Shown here piece after piece: positions 1 to 13,710 of a DNA stretch of 64,000 nt; within the stretch, counting starts at the first letter, position 1, and every line of letters starts with the position of its first letter. A program made the translations under genes and the position numbers. The DNA comes from Albula goreensis. Lineage: Eukaryota; Chordata; Actinopteri; Albuliformes; Albulidae. The notes below the pieces were generated by a model. That model saw only the letters and a program-made list of their open reading frames with translations. It was not told the DNA's origin and searched no databases. The stretch lies in NCBI GenBank assembly GCA_022829145.1, contig CM040743.1:5091146-5155145 (forward strand), in the 5' to 3' direction.

Positions 1-3000
1 AGGTTAAAAAGCAGAATTGCTTTCATGGCAGTATCTGTCTTCGTATGATTTATTCCACCAAAATCTATTTTCATTTGATTTTAAAATTGTCATTGCTGTA
101 TTGTTGTTATTTATACAAACACACAGGTATTCTTTCTCTTATCTGTGGCCTTTCTCATGTCCTGCTTTTTTTTTTCTTCAACGACAAAGCATGAGCTTTC
201 TTTCATGGGTCTAAAAACACACAAAAACTCCCTTACCTTTATACTGCCATGCAAGGGATTCGAAACACCTGCTGTCTCAGTGTGAAGTAACACCGCCGTT
301 CCAAAACAGAGCCACGGTATTAGACTTATAATATGGAATACGATCCCTATCCCGTTCGCAGGTACACGCCAAATTAATGTCACCTCCAGTGAAAACAAAA
401 GTGATTGAAAGTTGGATTCCAGCTGATACACTGGCACTCGGTTCAAAATGTGAAGCAGAGGGTCAAGAAACATCAATTATAAATAGAGGGAGAGATAGAG
501 AGAGACCGAGAGGGAAAACGAGAAAGGGAGTGATATACTAACAAAACAAAAATGGCAGACTTCATTATAGGCCCAAATGACTCATCCTGATGTTCCTAAG
601 CCATATATCACATCCAGTGGTATGAAAATGGAACCATACAATGCTTTCATTTCCAAAAAATTGACATTTCAGTGAAAATTTGAGCATTTTGGCTATAAAG
701 GCTATTTTCTGATTCCTAAAGTGATATCCCATGTGCTAGGGACATGAGTTCTTGTATATAATAAAGGTGTGATGTACCTGTCCTGCGACATAACTTACTG
801 AACAAATGTGGGGACATTTATTTTCTAACTAGTGTTGTGAACTCACTACTCCCTGATTCTGTTTTTTTGAGTGCCAGAGTAAAAACAGGAAGTAAGTTTG
901 TCTGAAGTGGACCATTAATCAATTTTAACAGAGATTTTTGTTGCAGGCTAACATAGCATATAAATACTGTAACTGTTAAGAAGATTTTAGTAAATCCCCA
1001 AATCCCCACACTGTACTCATGAATTCGATCACTTCTTTGTGCATCAACACATGCACACACACACACACACACACAAAGAATGTGAGCATGCAAAAGGCAA
1101 GAAATGTTGCATTTTAAACCAGAAACATTTAACAGGAAGAGGTTAACCCAACTAAAGAGAGACAAGCTCAGTGTGTAGGACTGCATTATATTCATAACAA
1201 TTCATATTTCTCCTCTACTATGGATTTAAACATTGTGTATAACAGGACATCAGTAATTTATTGTTTGTGGGATATAAGCCTCCTCACGAGAATCCATTTT
1301 ACCTTCTGTAAATATCCATCCGATTGACAAGGCAAACCTAAAAAACAGCCCACAGCCAGATATAATCCGCTAAAAAGTGGGATTATGTCTATTCTATCTA
1401 TGATAATACGATCATATATTGTAAATACATGGATCTTAAACTAGCTTTAACTGACAGGGCACCTTTTCAATACCACCGTAAGTTTCGATGTTACAACTGG
1501 ATCTACAGATCAGTTCGACTGCTGTCATTCTCCATTTCCAATTCTACCGCTGATTGCCACACAAGACAGGATTTGGCACCTCGTCAGTCACAACAGTCAT
1601 TAAATAATGTCACGGGGCCTTCCCGTCGTTACCTGGAAGTGATCAGCTGACGGGGGAAAAAAAAATCAGTTGGCGTGTGAAGGTTCTCATGACGCAAGAT
1701 GGACTACCACCCTTGAAAAGTGGGATTCAGCCTTTCTCAATTGCTCCTCAACAAAAAATACAGCTGAAACAACAGAGTGCTAACGTATTTGTATGAAACA
1801 AGCTTTTCCGGTTTCAAATGAAAACGTGGTCATTTGAAGTGCACTGCGGCCGTTGCTCTCCTTTCAGGTTACAGCGATGTATGTATTGTAAATACCCCGA
1901 GGGTGTATTTATGGTTGGAGTCACTAATACCAAAATAAAACATTATCAACATGCAGATGAACCCAAGCCCACAAAGAAATCTATTTTACTTTGAGATTGT
2001 GTCTACCGTGAACATAATTTGCCATTTCCAGTTTAAATTAACACTAATTCACCACCTGTATTCATACAGGTAAGAGCACCGCTTGCCTGGCCATGCGGTT
2101 CCGCGACGTTAGGCTTATACTGAGTGCAAGGCGCACGCCCAGCTTTGTTTTACTACAGCCTAATCAAATGCTGTTCAGCAAAAACGCAAACGCACCGCGA
2201 CTGTCCATCCACATTAACGCTGTAACAATTTAAATAAATACGCCTCCGGTGATTTCACAGGGAAATGAACACAAAAAGATGTGGTAAGATATGTTTCATG
2301 CGCATTTCTGTAGGACAACTGTAGTGGTGTATTTTGGTGGCCGCTGCGAAGCGGTAAATGACTTGTTAGTAGTATTATATTGAGTAGACTGGCTCCTCGC
2401 TGAAGCATGAAAAATGTTTTTGCTCTTAGCCCGCGTGCAGTCTCAAATTTCTCAACCGCTAAAAATACAGACAAGTTAAATGCAGTGGCGTCTGATAGCA
2501 AACATTTTACTTTCAGGCAACTGCAGAAATGCATTAAATATAAACACAGACAAGATGAATACCCCTATCGCTGTAGATTTAGAAGTTTTTTTGTGAATAC
2601 TTTGAAGTAACGTACATTATCTGCGTACTGCACATTTACTGAACATAGTTTAAAGTAGGGTTCAGGCTCGTTCGGAAAACCAGACGATGGCACGATCCAT
2701 AGACACAAAGACACTGGCACTTGCTTCCATTACATCTGCTGTTCTCTGTGTGACATCAATATCAATTATCGCTGTTTGTTTTCACAATAATTATCATACT
2801 TTGACAAGAAAAAAGAATTAAAAATTATATATAAATATATTTCCCCAAGAACAACAGCTCAAATACTACTACTACTGTTACTACTACTACTAATAATAAT
2901 AATCGCAATATTACATACCTCTTAAATTGAGATGCCTGACCGCACAATATCAATTCAGAGAAGTGATTCCTCTTCAGTATTTTAAGATAAACGTTATCTG

Positions 3001-3224
3001 CATGAGAAGTCTTGACAACTATACAGCACGTGGCGAAACACGACTCTTTACACATAAATGTTTTTATATGATATTAATATTGCGTTTCTCTCCATCGGGT
3101 TTTTGATTTGGCAGCCTGTGCCACAAACTCGAGCAGTTGAGTTCAGTTGCTGTAACACTGTCCTTCTTGCAAGCGGTGTAGTAGAACGCTTGGTCTAGCA
3201 TTTAAAGAGAAAGCTGTCTGTTTT
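1..3224. other. No gene recognised
   Basis: AT-rich unique sequence with one CA microsatellite (1053-1074) and rising CpG content after 2040. Only short unsupported ORFs are present. Confidence 0.6.
1053..1074. repeat. (CA)n microsatellite
   Basis: Eleven CA units. Confidence 0.95.
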
Positions 3225-3410
3225 CCCCAGGGTGGCTGGCAAGGCGAGCGCAAGCGCGAGTGCGATTGAGAGAATGCGAGAGTGGCGCGTGCATGCTTCC
3301 AGGGGTCGTCTGCAGTGTGGCTTAAGTTTCCGCGCGGTGCGGAGCAACCTAAAATTGGGAGTTACGCATGACACGAAAATGTTCAAGCGCCTCGATTGAT
3401 TCGCATGTAA
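3225..3410. promoter_or_regulatory. CpG-rich block, possible promoter
   Basis: CpG is dense here (for example cgagcgcaagcgcgagtgcg and tttccgcgcggtgcggagc) while the surrounding DNA is CpG-poor. CpG remains moderately frequent back to about 2040. No ORF or splice-bounded exon could be assigned. Confidence 0.35.
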
Positions 3411-3540
3411 TACAGACACTCAATAATTTGTGCCATGTGTGGTTCAATATATTCATTGTATTAATATTGGTAAAAGAGTCCATATATTTAGCAACAAACA
3501 TAAATTAGCGGTACTGTGGTTGTTGCATTAAATGAAATAA

Positions 3541-3680
3541 GTATTACATTACATACATTAAAGGCATTTAGCAGACGCTCTTATCCAGAGCATTTCTTTC
3601 GGGGCAAGGATGTTAAAGTGCTAGCGAAGGGTAAAAGTCTCAAAAGTGCCAGTAGGGTTAGCATGGAGTAAACCTATTAT
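3541..3680 (-). mobile_element. SINE/LINE 3' tail fragment
   Basis: Contains 'catttagcagacgctcttat' followed by ccagag, the reverse complement of the tail seen in the SINE at 52070-52275, preceded by a 'attacattacatacatt' run typical of these insertions. The body is degenerate. Confidence 0.6.
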
Positions 3681-5615
3681 GCACTACATTAAATATTCAG
3701 ACATGGACAGTATTTCCAATTACCTGTATTTGAAATTAGCATTGATTTGTACATATGTTACATGTAATATGGGCTTCTCACCTTTTTAATGGTTTGTTAA
3801 ATTTATTTAGGATGTATTTAGAAACAAAATAAACTTAGAGTCATGTTACCCATGCCTGACTAAGCATTTATTCCTTGAGAAGGAAGGACCTGATGTTGAA
3901 AGCTGGCAATTTGCACAAGCAAAGTGTAGATAAAATGCTTCCGGAAACCATGCTGTTATCATACAGTCCATCCATTTGCTGTGCACTGAAATGGCTACGC
4001 TGAAATTACAACATTAAATCACTTCATTTAAATAACAGCTTCACATAAAGCCAGAATTAACACTGAGTAAGAGGGGGAATGTAATTCACAGACTGATGCT
4101 ATGGAACTAACATAAACTGTGGTTGGGGCGTCCTACGAAATGCCTGTAAACAAACACACAACATCGATTCTGCACTAACACCAGCATGTACATGCCTTTC
4201 ATTTGATGTAATGTGGACGTTATTGCTGTGTAAAAAAAAAAAAAAAAAAAACATTACTCTGAAAATCAATATATTGAACATTCAGGCTGTATCTTGCATT
4301 TGCAGCAATGAGGTATTTCACCAAACGACCTCTCTCACTGTCCTCATCTCAGTGCGTGTTGCATCCACACAGCCAAAAGTCCCTGAAAAAAAAATGCAGA
4401 ATGCAGTACTTTTGCTTCATTTTGCAGATCATGTAAACAATGGAGTTAGTATGCGATAAGTGTTGAAGTGTTCGGTCTTCTCCTGCTGTACACTGCTAAT
4501 ATGTGAAGCGTTATGCATATTTTTTTCCATAATTGCAAAATGCATAACTTCATAACTCAGTGCTAAGGTCAATGCACTCTGACTTTGATTTCACCTTCTC
4601 ACTGAGAGTGAAAGAAAGGGAAACTATATCTTTTTCATGGCGATGTTTCATTCTCCTGCCCTGAAGAGAAGACAATGAAAAAAAAGCATAGCTGTGGCTT
4701 AGCTAAATATCTTACAAACACGCTCATGAGCTCCATTTTGACTGCTGAAACTTCTGGCCCAATGATCAAAATGGAGAATATTAATATAAATGGATGCAGC
4801 AATGATTTTATTTCAAAACTGTATGCTGTCATATTAATTGTGTATAGCCTGACTGTTACAAGGTTGCAATGGCTACATTCCAAACAGCTAAAAATGAAGT
4901 TTTCTCAAACACAGATATCACATAAATCTCAGTTTTCAAATAATTGGTGCACAAGTTACTAATATAGCCTTTTTATCACTGCATCATGGACTGTCAAAAA
5001 GACCCCTATTATTTCAAACCCACAAATTGTGTTGTTCATTCTGTGGCAGGTGTCTGGAAAAAGAGACGTAGCAAACAAACAAAAAAACCAGACAAGACAA
5101 CAGATGATTACATGAAAATATTTCAGCTGCCAAGAAGAAGATGAAGAAGAGAGGCTGTGTGCTGACATAACTTGGATTACTGAAATCAAAGGTCTTTGAT
5201 CCAGTGTGAGGAACATAGGCTGCAGTGGAATGAGCAAGGCTGTTAGCTCTGCATTTGAGGTCAGCTGTATCAATTTACCATTTGAGAAGGTATCAGTTCA
5301 GAAGTTCGGTCCATTGCATAAGAGGAAATTACAGAGGGTAGTTGGGCCAAGTTAACTTTACATTGTGTTTGTCTGCAAACCATTGGGTTTTTGTGTCTTA
5401 CTTATTGAGTTATATTGTTTCTATTTTCATGTTTTGAGGTTTCCTTAAACTGATTGGTTTTGTATGGTGAAAAATTACATATCTGTATGTATTCTGGTCT
5501 CTGTCATCAGAATAAGGCATGGTATCGTAATGGCCAGTGTTTTGATTCCAGGAGGTAAAGAAGTCATGAAAATGAAAGAACAGTGAACAGCCCCTCAACC
5601 ACTATACTTTGACTA

Positions 5616-5641
5616 CTACACACACACACACACACACACAT

Positions 5642-5687
<46 letters not shown>

Positions 5688-5704
5688 ACACACACACTCA
5701 CACA

Positions 5705-5748
<44 letters not shown>
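5616..5748. repeat. (CA)n microsatellite, about 130 bp
   Basis: Nearly uninterrupted CA dinucleotides with a few TG and TC interruptions. Confidence 0.98.
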
Positions 5749-5750
<2 letters not shown>

Positions 5751-6268
5751 GATCATCAAATATTGCTCTGAATTCATCTAAAGCTTTATTTTAAAAACCG
5801 TACCGCCTGCATTATGTCTCATTAGTGCGAACCATCAGTCTGACGAGCAGGGCCTTTTCCCATGATTACTCTACTGTAAAATTATTGTTTTGCTTGTTTG
5901 TTCAGATCTCATTCTGGACATGTGCAGTGCTTTTCTTTCCTCGTTAGTCCTGTGGAATTGGTCTTCCCATCTGCATGCTGTACATAAACCACTGGATAAA
6001 ATGCTCTGCTATGTAATGAGCTGAAGCTAGCTATGCATGGCTCGCTGAGTTAAATGCGATCTTTAGGGATGCCATATAATGCCTTTTAGGTTTCCAAAAT
6101 ATGTATTTATCTCTGGTATAAACAGTTGATACTGTACATGGTCTCACTGTAAAAAAAGAAACAAAAAATCTGATATTGCAACATCAAGTAGGATTTAATT
6201 GATAGAAGAAGTTGATGCAAGTTCATTTTTCCTTATAGTTTGCTGGATATAGCTATACAGTGGTCACA

Positions 6269-6296
6269 GACACACACACACACACACACACACACA
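6269..6296. repeat. (CA)n microsatellite
   Basis: About fourteen CA units. Confidence 0.95.
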
Positions 6297-7664
6297 TAAA
6301 CACACTGTCCTCTCTAACATAGACATACACAGAGACAAACACTCGTGTGTGTGTTCCAGTAAGCATCTCTGTATTTGTCTCTCAGAAGTGGCTGTAGATG
6401 TATGGTTTTAACTGTGAAACAAGAAACCCTTCAAGAAATGAACTGTTTCTAACTGTGTTCTATTTGGAAATGGTCTCTCTTTGAATCTTTGGTCAGTAAT
6501 GAGAGTCATTAAAAAGGAAGTTGGCAGTATTTCAACTCCAAGACAACAGCATCAATGAAAAGGCTTTGTTGGTAAATCCAAACTACAAAAAGTATTAATA
6601 TAGTGAAATATTCACCAGACATAAGGCATAACTTCTGGGTTTTTCTGACCAAAATTCATTTTTCTAATGCATATAATTATATACATAATATACATTACAT
6701 TCTCACATTTGAACAGAGATACCTGCAGTTTAACATCACCAACAAAAACAGATATGTTCTATGGTTAACATTGTTTCTAGCAAATAAATTTTATTAATTG
6801 TGTTTTACTGGATATGTTTTTTTGGTAAATGTATTTTTTTATTTTGATAACATATCAGCAAAGAAGAGAGAAAACCCTGGATACTGACTGCTCTCATGCT
6901 GTGTTCCAAATAAATGATGTGTTCCTGAAGTGAGAGTGTATCTCAGTGTTTGAATCGCCCATCCTTTGGTGTGGTCTTCTATTACGTAAGTAAAGTGTCA
7001 TGATGGGTAGATCTTTCTAATGGATATGCCAATGGACATTCTCAGGGATTTGAGTGGTGCTGGTGGATCATTGTGTCGTATTAGAGGCCAGTCTTTAATT
7101 TCACACCCAGCCTTCGCTCATTATGCACCTCTGGCAGAACACTGATAATTAATCCAGCCATCTGGTAAACCTATTAAAAAATGCAACTGTTTTTGGAAAT
7201 CGAAAGTTTGTTCCGGACAAGTGAGTTGCTGCTGCACAAAGCGTACCATATATTTCTTAAATATGTCAGGATTCAAATTCAGGAGGTTTGCCACGTTTGT
7301 TTGTTTGTTTCTCGATTGCTTTGTTTTGTCTTGCACTGTGTGCTGTCGTCTAATGCATAACTCAGCCTTTTGCAATGGTGAAAGAAAATTTTAATTTGGG
7401 TTGTTGGCAGTGCCACCCATTTTACATACGTGCAGTAATTATGGCGAGTTGGTGTGAGAAATCTGGATGTTTTGTTCAGTGGTGTGTGATCCCAGATACA
7501 CAAATTGTGTTTTTGATGCCACATCGAGAATGGTGGTGTTGTCTAGGCAAGAAAATATAACAGAGAAATATTCAGTATGGCACAGTGGCAGGCGGGGCCA
7601 TTGAGCCAGGTGAGGAGTAGGAGGAAATACCAACAAAATGTTAAACAAAACCGACCAAAGGCCT

Positions 7665-8095
7665 TTCAGTTACCACCCTTTTGGGTGAGCGAGAGGAACT
7701 ACATCCCCTGTATCTGTGTTACTCATGTTTGCACAGATCTGGGTAAAAGAGCTTTTAAGTATTCTGCCCTCTTCACTTGGAACTCTACAAAATTAGTTGA
7801 AATTGCCAGAGCAAATTTTGTACAGTGAATTTATTTCAGTCGTAAAGGACCTGGAAAGTAGCGCTGTCTGTAACTGCTTTCATTCCTAATTTGTCACTTA
7901 AACTGTATAATCCCAGTGCTGTGTTGTTAAATGGTTCCATTGTGACAGAATTGTTCATGTTTTTATTTTTTCATTGTGATGTGTGTTTTTTATGCTACAT
8001 TCTTGGCCAGGTCTCTCTCGTAAAAGAGGTTTTAATCTCAATGAGACTTTACCTGGTTAAATAAAAAAACAATAAAAAACAAACAAAGAATAAAA
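7665..8095 (+). mobile_element. LINE 3' end: ORF2 C terminus and 3' tail
   Basis: The frame ending at 7828 contains VCTDLGKRAFKYSALFTWN, which resembles the C-terminal region of fish LINE ORF2 proteins (the 'GKRAFMYSAPSSWN' type). It is followed by about 260 nt of noncoding sequence ending in the LINE-like tail 'atctcaatgagactttacct' and ggttaaataaa, then an A-rich stretch to about 8095. The 5' part is truncated. The exact clade is not determined. Confidence 0.6.
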
Positions 8096-9397
8096 ACAAA
8101 AGTACCTAAATCTAATAGAAAGAGCACAGCCAGGGTAACTGTAACACAAGCCCATAAAATCAGTCTCCTCCACCCTGAAAAGCTGTGCTTTAAATGTATG
8201 GCCAATTAAGGGCAAGTTCTAGCACCTGGTCTGATTAGCAGTCATCCTCAGGTGAACCTGTCTGTTCGTGAGGCCACTGCTGTTCAAGCTCCTGCAGAGT
8301 CTCTCCAGGCTGAATGAGGGAGAAACAGGAACTGACAGCAGTTCAAGGAGAGGCACAGAGGAGCTTGCTCATCCCTCCCCCCACCTCCCCCAGTGCCACA
8401 GCAGGCTTTTGGTATGCTGGCTAAATGTGTTTATGACCAAAATAAACCCACAATAAACCCTGCAGATGCTACGCACCTCCAGGGCTGGAGCTGTTGAATC
8501 CTGAGTTACAGGGTAACAGCAAGGTATTCCTGAAACTGGGTTCAGTTTAAGACAAATGATGAATTCTGTCAGAAATGTTTTATAATCTTTTTCATTATGA
8601 CACAATATAATCAGCTGAAAAATCGAACTGGCAAGGTGGAGGATAATCTGAAAACATGGGTTTTACAATCTGGATTGATGTCAGGTTTGATTGTAGAGTA
8701 ATTACATTCAGAATTTCTCAGAACTAAATGGGTAATGGTTTCACAAGGATTCCACCTTAATCAACTTTGCTGAGCCAATCTGTATTGCAGAATTTTTTTA
8801 AGTAGTTTCCACATGAAGTTTCTTTCAGCACAATAAAATGTAGTAATTTAGCACTAGCAGTGTTTATGGGGATTCAATACAGTTCAGATTGTACTCTATC
8901 AGAGGTTACTCAACTCTCAACATTTTACTGCGCGCCAGTTCGAAATCAATTACATTCCACCTCCCCTGAGAGCCAGCAGTAAACCGGCCATGCTAAGGCT
9001 CATAAAGGTCACATGGTATTTACAAACAAGAAGCTAATTAACTCACAGATCCTATATGTAATTAATGTCATGCATTTATTTGCGTTGCTGCCATCAGCAT
9101 CTCTGAGGCCGTGCAGGCCTGCGTATTGTGGAGCACAATGGGATTGACGCTGAGCTTGAAGTAATTTCAGCCTCCAGCCTCGGGAAACTGTGTAGCTGTA
9201 GGATGGTTATTAATCGCTGGTGCGGGTTAAGACCATACATGGCAAGGATCCCGTGTGTTTACTAACTGCTCCTCCGGCTTCCTGGCTTCCCGGCTTCCTG
9301 CTACCGCAGCCTGGGGGAGAGACTGTGAGAGCATGAGCGGAATCAGGCAGAGAGCCTGAGACAGGATGTAAGGTAACCACCCTTGCCTGTATACCCA
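8096..9397. other. No gene; conserved-looking block at about 9040-9200
   Basis: The stretch 9040-9200 (aagctaattaactcacagat onward, through 'gattgacgctgagcttgaag' and ggatggttattaatcgctgg) is unique and balanced in composition, as in conserved noncoding elements. Nothing coding was seen. Confidence 0.3.
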
Positions 9398-9555
9398 GGG
9401 GCGTAGCTAGAAATTCTGGGCACTGTACACAGGCAGGCTTTGAGGCCCCTCTACTACTTGTAAAAAAAAATTCCAAATTTTCATGGGCCCCTTCAAACCC
9501 TTGGGCCCTGTATACATAGTACCCCTTTCCCCCCTGGCGCTACACACCTGTGCAT
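9398..9555. mobile_element. hAT-like MITE with CAGGGGCGTAGC terminus
   Basis: The left end is caggggcgtagctagaaatt and the right end carries a decayed inverse (cctggcgctacacacctgtg). The interior has the paired blocks gaggcccctctac and 'ggccctgtatacatagtacc', with low coding content. Termini beginning CAGGGG are typical of nonautonomous hAT elements. About 155 bp. Confidence 0.5.
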
Positions 9556-12500
9556 ACCTATTAAAGGACCCCATCATGCAGGCCATTTTATTTCCTGCAT
9601 GATTCTTCTAGGAAAAACACTGGGAAAAACTGAAGCAGGGTTTGGTGATGTTGTAATTCATGTAAATAGTTGGAAAAAGGAACACTGCAACTTTATGAAA
9701 ATGAAGCCCCATTGCAGGGCTTTAGCTACATAAGCCAGGCCAGCGAGGGACCTGGGTTTTGTGTGAGCTTTGTGGGCACACTAGCCGCACAACATTATTC
9801 TTTTTTTAGTCGGGCCAACAAGCATAGCTTACTTGTGTATGTGTCAGTGTTTCTGTTAGTTTATGTTCTTGTTGGAGCCTGTCGTATGTATTTTTGTAGC
9901 ATTCTTCACCTGTAAATATTTTTTGGGAATTTTTTTCATCATCACCTCTCCTGTAAATAAACCTGGTTGAACCAAGGTTTTATCTCCTGCCATTCTATTG
10001 CTGCACCAACCACCACCTGGACTTCCTCACAGATTCTCTATATATCACATATATAATTAGGACAGGAAGTATAGAAGTAGGTCTTACATACTTTCAGGGA
10101 AGTTTTAATTATTGATTTTAATTATTTTATGAATTAATAATAAGGACAAATATAAAAAGATATGAAAACTGCTACGTGAACAACTCACCTTGCATGAAGT
10201 GTGGTAGCTGTGTGTTTTCTCTGGGCTTGAATGCTTTGTTAAATTAGCTGAGTTAGCGGTAGCACGAATGTGAAGAATCAGATCTGATGGAGAGGCTGCA
10301 GTCTGTGCTGCGATTTAAATATAAATAATGCAGAAGATATTATAAGGTGCTTAGTGTTTTCTGATGTTTGTGATCCTGGAGCCTCATAGTCCCAAACAAA
10401 CCTCTCAGTGTGTTTGTCAAGTCTTTGTGTTTCCATAAATCGATAGCCATTATTTTGTTTTTCTTAGTCACGGTGTGTCAAAACATTACTCACTGTGACT
10501 GCTCTGCATCTCTGTACGAACCTTGACATTTCTGATCAAAAAACTTTTTCTTTTTTCATTTTTCATTTTGCGATGACGCAACACAGCAATGAAAGGTCTT
10601 TAAATATTATTTTAACTTTGCAGTTCACATTGTGCTTGTGGCAAGGAGGGCAGAAGCAATTGGATAATCTCTCAAGAGTTAAAATGCTTGTTCTGAGCGG
10701 ACTCTGTTTCGGAGGGCTAACAGGCCTTGTCTGCAGAGGGTCTCCTAGGCGACGATCAGCTGCTCATCTCCAAGGCGACAGTGGGCAGCCCTGGGTATAT
10801 GGTGGCGCCATTGAGACTTAAACAGGAATGTAGTCAGGCCTGTCTGACACCAGACATCAATGAAGTGTAATCATCGCAATTATAAAGTCTATGTATCAAC
10901 AGTTCCCATATTTTTACAATCTTTATTGTAACCATATCGATTTTAAACTTGAATGACCAAACAAGGACTTAAAACAATACCTACACTGCTATAATTACAG
11001 CTGCAAGATAAAGTGTTACATACGTCATATTAACGCACTTCAGCATGAATGACAGAACAACACAAGTAAGGGGAATACATCCTTATTCCAAAACAAGAAA
11101 GTTTTCTTCTTTATTTAATTTGTGAAATATTTTTGGGACATTTTGAGTAATATTTCATATGAACGATAAAGCTCCCAAGCAGTTTGGGCACTGTATGTAC
11201 ATGTTTATGTACCATATTATTACAATAGTGGAAATATCAGAGCAGGAGGAAGAATTATGTTCAATATTGTATGAAATGGAAATTGAAATGGAGTCCTGCA
11301 GTATCACAGAACACTGAGAATTCTGCCAAGCTGGCACACATTTTTTTCCTGCCTGTTTTTTCGATTTAACACTTTTTTCACAGGAAGGCTCCATGACAAC
11401 AACCCCCCCACCCCCCACCCTGCAACAGTGGACAGTTGGCTGACCTTCACTGCACTCCATCATGTTAAAGTCGGGAAAAGATGTAGGGGGTTGTATTTTT
11501 TATTTTATTTCCTATAATCAAATAAATAACTTTGTTTGCATGATTTAGCCTAGAACTCAGTGTCTTCACACTGCTGTTCTGCTGACTTAGAAGCCTAATA
11601 TGTTTGAAAAAGTGCAAAAAAACCAAAATGCAAGGCTGACTAGTTAAGTATAACAGTGAGTGTGTGTGAGGAGAATCATAGATTCTGTTAATTACTAATT
11701 AGTGGGTGAACTGGTAGAAGCTTAGTCCTCCCATTGTGCTGTAGGCCTTTTCAGGAATACCCACAATGCCTTGCTGCAGTGCAGAAATGTCAGGGATAAT
11801 GACACAAGAATCAAACACATTTCCATCCAACCTACGGCAAGTGTGTGACAGTGTGTGTGCCCGTCTGTGGGATACAGATGGCACTCCAGTGAAAAAAACA
11901 CCATTAACTCATTTTACCGAAATAAAGGTGACATTCTTTAAAGAATTTGTAGCTTATTTACAATATTTACATTATTTAACAGCCTTATAAAAAGGCTTAT
12001 AGCAACAAAGTAAACTATTTCCATTTTTGAGATTGATAATAAATAAAGGAAACTAGCATTGTCAGTTGTGTACTGTTAATATTTAATGGCTACATTACAA
12101 ATACAGTTAAAAAAAAAATTTCAAAGCACCTCTTAACAAATGCAATTTGTAAATGTAATTCCCCCGAACGAGCTCAGTTTTTGGAAATATGGGCTTTTTT
12201 TAAAAATGATGCTGACAATATACAGTCCCAAAATAAAAGGAAAACATCTCAATAAACAATTACATCTGAAAAAAAAACTGTGCTAATATATCCATCCACA
12301 CACAAAACCCTCACAGTTTCTGTGCTCAGAATGTGTTTTGTTTTCTGCACTCTACCTTTGGCCTTGTTAAGCAAAGCCACATTTTGTTACCAGGAGCTTA
12401 CGTTTGGGCGACACACGGCCGTATTAAATCTGGAGAGCGGACTTGAAGGGATCCTGGAGTCATTAAAAGCCATTAAATTGCCTCTTCTGTGAGCTATTGA

Positions 12501-13693
12501 CTTTGGCTTTGAAGCTCCCAAACATCTCTCCAATCTGTCCGGCAGCGGAGGCACTTACAGCGGGCGAGAGGAGCAGTTCTCCTCCACGCAGGCCCGAATT
12601 ATGCAGGAGATGCTTTACTGTCAGTTGTAGCATATATCAGCAGCATGGGAAAAAAAAAACCCTCTCATCTTCGTCTTTGCCGTTTTTGACTTTGAGAGAT
12701 AAATACTTAGACTGCGCCGTCGTGTTGTAGGCTGTTGTGCATCTGTAACTTGCTCTGTGACCAATAAAGTTTATTCAAAACACCATGTGACTGAAGTTTT
12801 TCAATTGCAATGCAATGGACAAACAGTTTGGGTGGTTTGCTGGAATTGTGTCTTTTTGGAGATACAAGGTTTCCTTTTACAAAGCTGATGGCACTTTGTT
12901 GTCACATGATACCCCTGGCCCTAGCTGCAAAGTTGCCCCAGTAGTTGTCTTTGAAAGTCAAATAAACAACAAAATAAATGGGTGAACATTTCTGAAAAAA
13001 AAACACCGATGTTTTTTGCGCAACACCGATGAACTGAGTATGAGTGTGTGCATGTGTTAGACTTTCACGTAACGTTACCTATCAGAAGATGAAGTTGAAC
13101 TCATGTTAGACCCTTTGACCCTCCGCTTTACAGTAGGTCTTTGAGAGGATACCCACGATGCCCAACTGCTGAGCAGTGAAGTTAAGGACAAAGGCAAATT
13201 TGCTATATAATCCTCTTAATGCTTGCTGAAGGTTATGCCTATATTGTACAAGGAGGATTATGCACAGTCGATGTAGGTTTCACACAGGGCTTTTGGTTAT
13301 GATTACAATAAGCTACAGAGCATGGAAGTGAAGTGGGCCGTTGTTACCCTGTGCTTTAACGAGGAGATCCAGCACAAATGATTTTGTATTCAGTTCAGTC
13401 CTCAGTCATATCAGATTTGAGTCACATGAAAAAGATTCATTATTGCATAACTATATCTTGTGACTATATCTTGCATATATCTATATTGCTTTACTATATA
13501 TTTATATACACTACATAGTTACACCATACTATATACTGTACATATCTCTGTATCTACTATATATGAATCAACAGTCATTTTTAAAAAAAGAGAATCTGAG
13601 TCCATTCTATAATTATTGGGTCCTTGATGAAAATGAACAAAAAAGACTATAAAGTGATTTTTAGATATTTGTATTGCACTTGTTAGCTCAGCA
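9556..13693. other. No gene; conserved-looking blocks
   Basis: Besides the RFX-motif block at 10640-10830, the stretch 12360-12620 is unique and GC-balanced (for example 'cattaaaagccattaaattg' and tgagctattgactttggc). The sequence ccaataaagtttattc at about 12760 holds an isolated AATAAA. No exon could be assigned. Confidence 0.35.
10640..10830. promoter_or_regulatory. Conserved-looking noncoding block with two RFX X-box-like motifs
   Basis: Unique, GC-balanced sequence in AT-rich surroundings. GTCTCCTAGGCGAC (10740-10753) and atctccaaggcgac (10766-10779) are 26 bp apart and resemble the RFX X-box (GTNRCC, short spacer, RGYAAC). Conservation is inferred from composition only. Confidence 0.3.
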
Positions 13694-13710
13694 TTTATTT
13701 ACTTAAAAGG

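Larger units (their letters stand above)
3681..7664. other. No gene recognised
   Basis: AT-rich sequence with a poly(A) run (4232-4250) and two CA microsatellites. ORFs are below 105 codons and have no recognisable features. Confidence 0.6.
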
